A stretch of DNA of 20,528 bases from a virus. The notes beneath the pieces were generated by a model, which made no database searches, was not told the DNA's origin, and saw nothing but the letters and a program-made list of their open reading frames with translations. A program made the position numbers and the translations under genes. Position 1 is the stretch's first letter. Each line of letters begins with the position of its first letter. The DNA is taken from the IMG/VR virus record IMGVR_UViG_3300017743_000185, positions 1 to 20,528 of that record; one strand, given 5' to 3'. Below, piece after piece: positions 11,790 to 19,469 of this stretch.

Positions 11790-13421
11790 ATGCATTGTGA
11801 TGACAAAGGCAAAAAAAGAATGAAGAAAGCAGAAGGCTCAGAAGTTAAAAAGAAAAAGCTAACTTCTGCAGAAATGATGCAGATTATTGAAAAAAATCAC
11901 GATAAAAGTGCACGAGCTGTAATGAAACATCTTCCTTTAGCTGATGGTCCTCCAGAAGGTTTAGTTGATTTTGGAATTATGATGATTGACAAATATAGAA
12001 AAGTACAGGACCAACTAGAAAGAAATGACGAAAACGATTCCCGTGAGAAAAAAGCAATAGGCTCAGTAATTAAAAAAGCAACAGAAGGGGCTGATTCATT
12101 GTTGTCTGAAGCTCGTAAAGATGTTGTCGCAGCACGTAGTCCTGAACCTGCAGTAGATAAAAGCACTGAAGAAATGGCAGAAGCAGTATCTAAAGTAAAA
12201 GGAAGCGCAGAAGAAACAGCTGTTGAAAATGCAGAAACTGTCATGAAAGATGCTACTAAGCTTGTAAATTCTTTTGAGTTTTCTAGCGGTAATAAAAAGA
12301 TGGACAAGCAGTTTATTATAGAGTCTTTAAATGAAGTAGAAGACTCTGCAATTGTTGAAACTAAACAAGGTGTTGCTGAGTTTATTACTGATTTGCATCG
12401 AACACAAATGGACGAAGAAGGTAAGCCACTGTTAGGTCAAAATGACTTTAAAAAATTAAATGCGTTTGTATCTGACGAGCCACGAGAAGGCAGGGCAGAA
12501 GGTGGTTTATTAGAAGATGTACAAAGATACTTAACTCTTTATGAAGGGTTTGAAGAAAGTTTAGATAAAGCTAAAACAGCTGAAGATAAAAAACGTGCAT
12601 ACGAAAACTTTAAAAAACATGCTGATACTTTTGAACAGGATACTGTAATTAAAGCTTTACAAACTTTAGATGAATCAGACGGTAAAAGAGAACAAAAAAT
12701 GTTTGGTGGTATTATACATGCTATAAAAGGAGACAATGAAGGTAATAGTATACTTGAAAAAATGGCAGGTATAATTAAAGGAAGTAACCCGTCTTTAGCA
12801 GGAAAAATTATGGCAGAAGGTGAAAACACTGATGAATCTATTAGTAACTTAGAAGGTCCTGACCCTATTGAACCTTCTAACAATATGGCATCTATTGGAT
12901 ACGCAGAAGGCGGTAGTGTCGATATGCCTGAAGACACATACTCTAATATCCCAGAAGACGAAATGGATGAAGTGTTGTCTTCACAACTTCCTGACAATGA
13001 AATGGAAGAAGAATACACAGACTATGTTTTAAGCGAAGCTTTAGATGAAAAAGAACAAGAGTACCTAATGGCTGCTTTAGAACAAGACGGAAAACTAAGC
13101 AGTATCTTTGATAAGGTCATGGGTATTGCAGGGGAATTTGCCGGAGACGGGGCTGTAGAAGGTCCGGGAGACGGCACATCAGATTCGATACCTGCAAGGT
13201 TATCGGATGGTGAATTTGTTTTCACCAAAAAATCGGTAGACGTTATAGGCGCTGACGAACTCCAAGAAGTAATGGATGATGCTGAGCGTGACTATGACGA
13301 AGACCGTGAAATGAAATACGGTGGCGGCATGATGGATAGCTTACTGGATGGAAAAGACTATGATGAAGAAGTCCATAACCAAATGCTATCAGCAAATGCA
13401 ATGCCAAGCGTAAAGCGATAG
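11790..13421 (+). CDS. 543-aa acidic virion-associated protein of unknown role
   Basis: GAGG lies 7 nt before the ATG. A basic N-terminus (KGKKRMKKAEGSEVKKKKL) is followed by a long acidic, helix-rich middle (residues 30-370) with a short motif RAEGGLLED near 235 and a second, YAEGGSVDMPED, near 371. The C-terminal part has GPGDGTSDSIPARLSDGEFV (about residues 458-477), a motif seen in several phage virion and tape-measure-type proteins. Lying between portal and scaffold, it is likely packaged or involved in head assembly. It carries no enzyme motif I can name. The repeated AEGG motif and the composition hint at a composite gene. Confidence 0.75.
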   Translation: MHCDDKGKKRMKKAEGSEVKKKKLTSAEMMQIIEKNHDKSARAVMKHLPLADGPPEGLVDFGIMMIDKYRKVQDQLERNDENDSREKKAIGSVIKKATEGADSLLSEARKDVVAARSPEPAVDKSTEEMAEAVSKVKGSAEETAVENAETVMKDATKLVNSFEFSSGNKKMDKQFIIESLNEVEDSAIVETKQGVAEFITDLHRTQMDEEGKPLLGQNDFKKLNAFVSDEPREGRAEGGLLEDVQRYLTLYEGFEESLDKAKTAEDKKRAYENFKKHADTFEQDTVIKALQTLDESDGKREQKMFGGIIHAIKGDNEGNSILEKMAGIIKGSNPSLAGKIMAEGENTDESISNLEGPDPIEPSNNMASIGYAEGGSVDMPEDTYSNIPEDEMDEVLSSQLPDNEMEEEYTDYVLSEALDEKEQEYLMAALEQDGKLSSIFDKVMGIAGEFAGDGAVEGPGDGTSDSIPARLSDGEFVFTKKSVDVIGADELQEVMDDAERDYDEDREMKYGGGMMDSLLDGKDYDEEVHNQMLSANAMPSVKR

Positions 13422-13533
13422 GGCTACTTCGAAAGAACCCCCTATTATAAGTTTAACCTAGAGGCGACCTTGTAGTAACAAGCCCCCCATTGTCTAGCTA
13501 ACAATGAGGCTACCTTGTAGAGACTCAAGCCCC
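13420..13533 (+). other. Three-copy stem-loop leader before the scaffold gene
   Basis: The 126-nt gap before the scaffold gene has no ORF. It has three related units: GGGCTACTTCG-AAAG-AACCCC (13421-13441), GAGGCGACCTTG-TAGTAA-CAAGCCCC (13461-13484) and GAGGCTACCTTG-TAGAGACT-CAAGCCCC (13506-13533). Each can fold with a G-run/C-run base, a bulge CTAC or CGAC on the 5' side, and a CTT(G)/(C)AAG upper stem. The first copy starts on the stop codon of the upstream gene. Between copies two and three, ATTGT/ACAAT can also pair. It may be a protein-binding RNA or an mRNA processing or stability element for scaffold and capsid. Confidence 0.6.
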
Positions 13534-13547
13534 AAAAGGAGAGTGAC

Positions 13548-14330
13548 ATGACTGAAGTACAACAAACTGAAACAGTAGAAGAAGAAGCAGCAAACCCATA
13601 TAACATGAACAAAGATTATGACATCGCAGATGAACAAGTCTTTGAAAGTGCAGATGGAGTTTACTACGACAAACCAAAGAAGAAGGCTACTCGTAAATCG
13701 ACCCCTTCGGATGATAATTATAAAAAACGATACGATGACTTAAAAAAGCATTACGACAATAAGGTTAATCAGTTTAAGCAAAAAGAGAAAGAGCTTCAAG
13801 CACAATCTCGTATGCAGCAGCGTGTAGAACAAACGGTGAAGCATCAAGACAATCAAGAAGCAGCAGCTCAGCCCGCTAAACGAACCCCAGTAACTAGAAA
13901 ACCTACGCCAACTTTACAACAACGTGAATCTAAAGTAGCTCGTAAAGAAGCAGAAATGTCTTTACAAAAAGCTCACCCAGACTTTGCACAGATTAGAGAA
14001 AGCACAGAGTTTCATGTTTGGGCTAAATCCCAACCTAAATCAATTCAGGATTGGGTATACAATAATCCTAACAACGTAAGCTTAGCTGTCAAAGCTATTG
14101 ACATTTATAAATCAGAAACTGGATATACTTCTTCACGTACAACGGGAGGGTCGCAATCTCGACCATCTGGTTCTGCAGCTGATATGGTTTCAACCAAAAC
14201 AAAAACTGTTGATGCAGGCGAACCAAAAGTATGGTCGCAACGGGAAATCGCTGCACTGTCAATGGACCAATATGACAAGTATGAAAAAGAAATCGACTTG
14301 GCAATGTCTGAAGGCAGAGTAGTGGCTTAA
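13548..14330 (+). CDS. Scaffolding protein
   Basis: 260 aa. The N-terminus is acidic and disordered (MTEVQQTETVEEEAANPYNM). A long charged coiled-coil region follows (YKKRYDDLKKHYDNKVNQFK and QKEKELQAQSRMQQRVEQTV, about residues 62-105). After a Pro/Thr linker comes a helical part with HPDFAQIRESTEFHVWAKSQ. Size, charge pattern and position directly before the major capsid gene match internal scaffolds that shape the prohead and then leave. AGGAG lies about 8 nt before the ATG, after the hairpin leader. No sequence family signature is certain, so the call rests on composition and synteny. Confidence 0.85.
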   Translation: MTEVQQTETVEEEAANPYNMNKDYDIADEQVFESADGVYYDKPKKKATRKSTPSDDNYKKRYDDLKKHYDNKVNQFKQKEKELQAQSRMQQRVEQTVKHQDNQEAAAQPAKRTPVTRKPTPTLQQRESKVARKEAEMSLQKAHPDFAQIRESTEFHVWAKSQPKSIQDWVYNNPNNVSLAVKAIDIYKSETGYTSSRTTGGSQSRPSGSAADMVSTKTKTVDAGEPKVWSQREIAALSMDQYDKYEKEIDLAMSEGRVVA

Positions 14331-14364
14331 TTAATAAATGTCTTTATAAAAAGGAAACATAAAA

Positions 14365-15348
14365 ATGGCTAATAACGTATCAGACCAATATTTTAAACAA
14401 ACCGCTGTAGGTGACCCTGCAGTATCGCCACAAAACTTTGGCAACGGCACTAACTTCATGCCTGCAATTTACTCGAAGAAAGTTCTTAACTTTTTCCGTA
14501 AAGCATCAGTTGCTGAAGCAATCACAAACACCGATTACGCAGGTGAAATTTCTGCATACGGTGACTCAGTAAAAATCATCAAAGAACCAACCATTACTGT
14601 CCATCAGTATGAGCGTGGTGCAGATGTTACTAAAACTGACCTAACTGACGCTGAAATAAGTCTAGTAGTTGACACAGCAAACGCATTTAAGTTTATTGTA
14701 GATGACATCGAAACTCAAATGTCTCACGTAAACTTCAAAGAAGTTGCAGCTTCATCAGCAGCTTATGCTCTACGTGATGCGTTTGACTCAGGTGTAATTG
14801 CTAAAATGTTTGCAGGTGTAACTACATCTAGCCCAGACCACACTTTAGGCGCTGACACTACAACTTCTGTAGCTACAGGCATTTATGACGGTGCTGCTGC
14901 TGTTGGTCTACATCATGACGGTACTGACCCACTAGACCTATTGGCAAAAATGGCTCGTCTTCTTGATGAGCAAAACGTGCCAGAAGAAGGTCGTTGGGTT
15001 GTAGCTCCACCTAGCTTCTATGAGAAATTGTCGGAGTCAGGTTCTAAACTACTATCTGTAGACTTCAACGCAGGTCAAGGTTCTATCCGCAACGGTCTAG
15101 TAACTTCTGGTAAGTTGCGTGGCTTTAGCATGTATAAGTCTAACAACATTGCAGCCCCAACCAATGCTGACGGTAAGATTCTTGCCGGTCACATTTCTTC
15201 TACTGCTACTGCACAAACTATCACAAGCACTGAGGTTATTCGTGACCCAGATAGCTTCGGTGATATTTGCCGTGGTTTGCATGTATACGGTGTTAAGGTT
15301 TTACGACCTGAAGCACTAGTAGCTGCTTTCTACAACTTAGCAGCATAG
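14365..15348 (+). CDS. Major capsid protein
   Basis: 327 aa, about the size of T7-group capsid proteins. MANNVSDQYFKQTAVGDPAV is followed by IYSKKVLNFFRKASVAEAIT and SAYGDSVKIIKEPTITVHQY, then an E-loop-like region and a conserved-looking DAEISLVVDTANAFKFIVDD. Late part: RWVVAPPSFYEKLSESGSKL and VYGVKVLRPEALVAAFYNLA, the usual layout of an HK97-fold shell protein. Codons and AGGA SD are good. It lies after scaffold and before a strong terminator, consistent with very high expression. Confidence 0.93.
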   Translation: MANNVSDQYFKQTAVGDPAVSPQNFGNGTNFMPAIYSKKVLNFFRKASVAEAITNTDYAGEISAYGDSVKIIKEPTITVHQYERGADVTKTDLTDAEISLVVDTANAFKFIVDDIETQMSHVNFKEVAASSAAYALRDAFDSGVIAKMFAGVTTSSPDHTLGADTTTSVATGIYDGAAAVGLHHDGTDPLDLLAKMARLLDEQNVPEEGRWVVAPPSFYEKLSESGSKLLSVDFNAGQGSIRNGLVTSGKLRGFSMYKSNNIAAPTNADGKILAGHISSTATAQTITSTEVIRDPDSFGDICRGLHVYGVKVLRPEALVAAFYNLAA

Positions 15349-15366
15349 TAGAAACTTAATAAGCGA

Positions 15367-15394
15367 GGGGGCTGTAAAAAGCCCCCAACCTTTT
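15367..15394 (+). terminator. Rho-independent-type terminator after the capsid gene
   Basis: GGGGGCT (15367-15373) pairs with AGCCCCC (15380-15386) over a 6-nt loop GTAAAA, followed by AACCTTTT. The U-tract is short and delayed, so it is probably a partial terminator that lowers tail-gene expression relative to capsid, or a 3' stabiliser. Confidence 0.75.
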
Positions 15395-15419
15395 AACATA
15401 ATATAGGACTGAATAAAAC

Positions 15420-16190
15420 ATGGCAACAACCTATTTAGAATTAACTAATGAGCTTCTTCGAGAGTTAAATGAACTGCCACTAACTAGTGCAAACTTTAGC
15501 ACAGCTGTGGGTGTTCAACAACATGTAAAAGATTCAGTAAACAAAGCATATTTTGACATTGTGAATTATGAACCACAGTGGTCATTCCTATCCGCAGGAG
15601 AAAGCGGAACAGTTGACCCTATGTATGGCAATGTGTCAATAGACACTATAGCCGGTCAGCGATTTTACGAATTAAAACCTTCTAGCGATTCTATTGTAGA
15701 TGACTACGGGTCGGTAGATTGGGATAACTTCTACATTACTACAGTAGGAGTAGACGGTGAGTCTGCACCTTATACAGGCAAGAATTTAGAATACTGCACG
15801 TTAGAACAGTGGAAACGATTCCGAAGAACTAGCGAAAACAAAGACGATGCAGATACACAATCCTATGGCGTACCCAACATTGTAATTCGAAGCCCAGACG
15901 CTCGCAAGTTTGGACTTAGCCCCATACCCGACAAGGTTTACAAAGTTTGGTTTTACGCCTACAATTTACCAACAAAACTAAGTGCTCATGGAGATACAAT
16001 AGTATTTCCAGATATGTATGCACCTGTACTACTGGCAAGAGCTAGATATTACATTTGGCAGTTTAAAGATAATCCACAAGCTGCAGCATTTGCACTAGAT
16101 GACTACAAGAAAGGATTGCGTAGTATGCGCTCTAACCTTCTTGAACCTACACCATTTTTTATTAGCGATGACAGAGTGAGATTTGTTTAA
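15420..16190 (+). CDS. Tail tubular protein A-like / head-tail adaptor
   Basis: 256 aa. The start MATTYLELTNELLRELNELP fits tail tube A-type proteins of podoviruses (YLELTNxLLRELNE), and the following VQQHVKDSVNKAYFDIVNYE and ARARYYIWQFKDNPQAAAFA segments are helical. It would form the ring joining portal to the nozzle. It is the first gene after the capsid terminator, and its stop overlaps the next ATG by one base (TAATG). Assignment by motif and synteny. Confidence 0.82.
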   Translation: MATTYLELTNELLRELNELPLTSANFSTAVGVQQHVKDSVNKAYFDIVNYEPQWSFLSAGESGTVDPMYGNVSIDTIAGQRFYELKPSSDSIVDDYGSVDWDNFYITTVGVDGESAPYTGKNLEYCTLEQWKRFRRTSENKDDADTQSYGVPNIVIRSPDARKFGLSPIPDKVYKVWFYAYNLPTKLSAHGDTIVFPDMYAPVLLARARYYIWQFKDNPQAAAFALDDYKKGLRSMRSNLLEPTPFFISDDRVRFV

Positions 16191-17809
16191 TGGCAGCTTC
16201 GCAACCTTTTGGTTTTTCTTGTAAGGGTGGACTAAACACCAATATAAGTGAAATAGAAATGCTTAGTCAACCCGGAATTGCTACAGAGTTATTAAACTTT
16301 GAAGTTGACCCTGACGGTGGATATAGACGTATCAGCGGCTACGAAAACTTTAGAGCAACTAAACCTGAAGCAAGCACTACACCTATTCTTGGCTTAGCTG
16401 TGTACGCAGACGGTATTGTAGCAGCTAAAGGCACAAGTATTTATTTTGGCTCAGCTGACCAAGACTGGACTATAATTAACAGAGCTAGCGTATCTGCAAG
16501 CGGAGACAATCACTCGACATTTACTGGTCGCTCTGAAGATGCACGTACATCTCAAGGAACTGTAGCTTCTGTAATATATGAGGGAGCTGATGACTACGGT
16601 CAGTTAATTATGTGCGACCCAAGCAACAAACCATTTTTATTTAAAATGACGGGTACAGGAGCTTTTGATACTCGTACATTTTTTGCAGAAGAAATAACAG
16701 TAAACAGCGCAGAATGTCCAACAACTTGTGCAGTACACGAAAATCATTTAGTAGTCGGAGGAACAGCTGAATCTCCGAATACACTATACTACAGCGCAAC
16801 AAACGACCCCTCATCATTTACAGGGGCAGGGTCAGGCGCTATTGCAGTTCCAGATAGAATTATAGGTTTACGTAGTTTCCGTAATGATTGCATTATATTT
16901 TGTCAAAATAGCATACATAAACTAGTCAATATAAATGATGTTAATAGCATTGCTGTAGTTCCAGTAACTAAAAATGTAGGTTGTTTGAGTCAATTTACAA
17001 TTCAAGAAATTGGTGGCGACTTAGTATTTTTAAGTCCTGACGGAATCCGTACTGTAGCAGGAACAGCAAAGCTAGGCGATGTTGAGCTATCTTCTGTTAG
17101 TAGGAACATACAAAAGATTGTAACTGATGAAATAGTTTCAAAAGTAGATTCTCACAATATTTCTAGTTTAGTTCTTCGTTCTAAATCACAATATAGATTA
17201 TTTTATGGTAGTCCTCCTTTAGGTGTTGCTAATGCAGAAGGCATTATAGGGACATTTACAGGTCAAGGTTTTGAATGGTCAAAGCTAAAAGGTATCGAAG
17301 CTACAGCAACTGCAAGTGGTTTTGGATATGACGGATTAGAAAAAGTAGTTCACGGAGATTCAAAAGGTTACATATACGTACACGATAAAGGAAATACATT
17401 TACAGAAGCCGGTTCAGCATTTAATGTAGTAGCTAAGTATCAAACACCATATTTAGATTTTGGAGATATGGGAACTAGAAAAACTTTGTATTATGCAAAA
17501 CTATCAGTTACTCCAGATAAAAAATCTTCGGGCAATTCACAGCCTACTCTTACTACTTTGTTTGATTTTGAAGATACAGATATACAACAACCTCCAGAAG
17601 AAGAGTTACCAGAAGTTCATTCAGCTTCTCAATTTAATTCAGCAGTATTTAATACTTCAGTATTCGGAGCAGCTGACAATCCACTATTAAGAATAAGTTT
17701 ACAAGGAAGCTGTTATTCAGCAGCATTTAGACTAGAAAGTCGAGATGCGCTAACACCTTACACAATTAACGGTATATACATAAATTATGTGCCAACAGGC
17801 AGGAGATAA
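16190..17809 (+). CDS. Tail nozzle / stabilisation protein (tubular B or P22 gp10-like)
   Basis: 539 aa, beta-rich. The N-terminal GFSCKGGLNTNISEIEMLSQ and LLNFEVDPDGGYRRISGYEN segments are typical of podovirus tail nozzle/stabilisation proteins, in which a Gly-rich start is followed by NFEVxxxGGYRRRxGYE. Later beta-propeller-like strands (VVGGTAESPNTLYYSATNDP, CIIFCQNSIHKLVNI, IGGDLVFLSPDGIRTVAGTA) support this. It would close or extend the tail tube. It is coupled to the preceding gene, and the tail fibre follows 4 nt later. Whether it is closer to T7 gp12 or P22 gp10 cannot be decided by eye. Confidence 0.82.
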   Translation: MAASQPFGFSCKGGLNTNISEIEMLSQPGIATELLNFEVDPDGGYRRISGYENFRATKPEASTTPILGLAVYADGIVAAKGTSIYFGSADQDWTIINRASVSASGDNHSTFTGRSEDARTSQGTVASVIYEGADDYGQLIMCDPSNKPFLFKMTGTGAFDTRTFFAEEITVNSAECPTTCAVHENHLVVGGTAESPNTLYYSATNDPSSFTGAGSGAIAVPDRIIGLRSFRNDCIIFCQNSIHKLVNINDVNSIAVVPVTKNVGCLSQFTIQEIGGDLVFLSPDGIRTVAGTAKLGDVELSSVSRNIQKIVTDEIVSKVDSHNISSLVLRSKSQYRLFYGSPPLGVANAEGIIGTFTGQGFEWSKLKGIEATATASGFGYDGLEKVVHGDSKGYIYVHDKGNTFTEAGSAFNVVAKYQTPYLDFGDMGTRKTLYYAKLSVTPDKKSSGNSQPTLTTLFDFEDTDIQQPPEEELPEVHSASQFNSAVFNTSVFGAADNPLLRISLQGSCYSAAFRLESRDALTPYTINGIYINYVPTGRR

Positions 17810-17813
17810 ATAA

Positions 17814-19283
17814 ATGGGTCAAGCATACGCATCTAGAGCAAGCACTTTACACGATGGAAATATTATAAGTGCCGCACTTTTTAATAATGAATACAACGCA
17901 ATTTTAAATGCGTTCACATACGCTTCGTCAGGAACTACAGGGCATCAGCACGATGGCACTGAAGGCGAGGGCGGCAATATTCATACTATTGGCGACCAAG
18001 ACTTTTTAAATAAAGTTGTTATTGAGTCTAATGAAATTAAATTCTTTATTGAAGTAGGCGGTGCAGCTGTTGAGCAACTTAATCTTGCAGATGGTGTACT
18101 AGCTCCTGAAACTAATAATGATATTGACTTAGGAACTAGCAGTAAAAGATTTAAAACAATTTATGGAACTACTTTAAATGTAAGCACTGCTCTTACTAAC
18201 TCTCAGTTAGCTAATTCAACAGTATCGTATGGAGGCATTTCCTTAGCTTTAGGAGCTACAGACGCTACTCCTGCGTTTGACCTAAGCGATGCAACTAACT
18301 ATCCCACATCAAGTCTTAGCGGCACTATCGCTACAGCTCAAATAGCTGATGACGCTGTAACTACTGCAAAAATAACTGATGCAAACGTAACAAGCGCTAA
18401 ACTAGCAACTAGTGCAGTCACTTCTGTTAAAATATCTACAGGTGCTGTAGGCACAGGAGCAATAGCTGATGACGCTATAACAGCAGCTAAAATTGCTGAT
18501 GATGCTGTAGGTTCAGAACACATAGAAACGCTAAGCGCTACTTTAGCGTGTGGTGGGCAAAACTTAAATAACATAGGACAACTAAGTATTGGAACATCTA
18601 CTGCTTCACATCCTCTTCTTGTAGAAGGCGCAAAAACTTCAGAAGAAGATGACCTTGTTAGAATAGTCAATACTAATTCAGGCTCTACTCAAGACGGGCG
18701 AATAATAGGCTTGTACACCAATTCTAACCTTAGAGGAAGTTTAGGAGTTACTGAAGTAAGCTACGGAAGCGGCAGCTTTTTTGCAGGTCCGGGATGCGGA
18801 CTTTTAGCAACAACTCAGTTTACAAGTCAAATTGTTTCTCCGTGTGGAGGCTCTGGAGATTTACAAGACAATACGGTTGACTTAGGTCAAACATCTGTAC
18901 GGTTTGATGATATTTATGCAACTAATGGAACTATTCAAACTTCTGACCGAAACGAAAAACAAAACATTGCAGAGCTAACCGATGCAGAACGTAGAGTAGC
19001 TGTTGCAGCTAAAGGTTTACTGCGTAAGTTTAAATGGCAGAGTTCAGTTGCAGAAAAGGGCGACGATGCTCGTACACACTTTGGCATTATTGCACAAGAC
19101 CTTCAAGCTGCATTTAATACTGAAGGATTAGACGCAAGCGATTATGCTATGTTTATTAGCACTACGTGGTGGGAGCATGAAGGTGAGATATACATGCAAG
19201 ATGCTCCAGAAGGTGCAACAGAAAAAACTAGACTAGGTGTTCGTTATCCAGAACTACTAGCTTTTATAATAGCGGCACTATAG
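17814..19283 (+). CDS. Tail fibre/spike with S74 intramolecular chaperone domain
   Basis: 489 aa. The N-terminus has LHDGNIISAALFNNEYNAIL and GHQHDGTEGEGGNI, the usual tail-attachment start. A collagen-like series of short repeats runs from about residue 174 to 238 (QIADDAVTTAKITD, SAKLATSAVTSVKI, AIADDAITAAKIADDAVG), giving a trimeric shaft. Two DLG.(T)S..RF..IY motifs are near 105 and 356. The C-terminus from 376 carries the S74 signature: TSDRNEKQNI (S377, D378, K382), GLLRKFKW and THFGIIAQDLQAAF. This domain assists trimer folding and cuts itself off before the Ser. It would bind the host receptor. Confidence 0.9.
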   Translation: MGQAYASRASTLHDGNIISAALFNNEYNAILNAFTYASSGTTGHQHDGTEGEGGNIHTIGDQDFLNKVVIESNEIKFFIEVGGAAVEQLNLADGVLAPETNNDIDLGTSSKRFKTIYGTTLNVSTALTNSQLANSTVSYGGISLALGATDATPAFDLSDATNYPTSSLSGTIATAQIADDAVTTAKITDANVTSAKLATSAVTSVKISTGAVGTGAIADDAITAAKIADDAVGSEHIETLSATLACGGQNLNNIGQLSIGTSTASHPLLVEGAKTSEEDDLVRIVNTNSGSTQDGRIIGLYTNSNLRGSLGVTEVSYGSGSFFAGPGCGLLATTQFTSQIVSPCGGSGDLQDNTVDLGQTSVRFDDIYATNGTIQTSDRNEKQNIAELTDAERRVAVAAKGLLRKFKWQSSVAEKGDDARTHFGIIAQDLQAAFNTEGLDASDYAMFISTTWWEHEGEIYMQDAPEGATEKTRLGVRYPELLAFIIAAL

Positions 19284-19292
19284 GAGATTGAC

Positions 19293-19466
19293 ATGACTGT
19301 ACAAGAAGGTAAAGAAGTAGTAGATATAGCAGCAGCCTCAACCGGTATTTTAGCGTTAGCAGCATGGTTGCCGCCAACAGCTTCATTGTTTACCATTGTA
19401 TGGTTAGGTATTAGAATATACGAGTCAAAAACAATCCAAGACATAGTGAATAAAAAGGAAGACTAA
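19293..19466 (+). CDS. Holin, T7 gp17.5-like (57 aa)
   Basis: The gene is short. AGGAG lies about 6 nt before the ATG. The peptide has a polar start (MTVQEGKEVVDIAAAS), a hydrophobic span TGILALAAWLPPTASLFTIV, then WLGIRIYESKTIQDIVNKKE. The WLPP kink and the W..IRIYES ending followed by a charged tail resemble T7-type class II holins (WLPP..., W..IRIYES). It would form membrane lesions that time lysis and release the endolysin. No endolysin was seen in the window. Confidence 0.8.
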   Translation: MTVQEGKEVVDIAAASTGILALAAWLPPTASLFTIVWLGIRIYESKTIQDIVNKKED

Positions 19467-19469
19467 TTG

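Noticed and set aside
12539-13018. 159-aa minus-strand open frame
   Set aside because: It is the Ser/Ile-rich antisense shadow of the 543-aa gene, with no SD and no protein-like pattern.
17460-17690. 76-aa plus-strand frame inside the tail nozzle gene
   Set aside because: Leu/Ile/Gln-rich with no SD; in contrast to 11557-11787 it lacks a well-formed start and a link to the next gene.
18338-18670. 110-aa minus-strand frame opposite the tail fibre
   Set aside because: Low-complexity Ser/Val/Ala sequence arising from the repeated shaft codons on the other strand.
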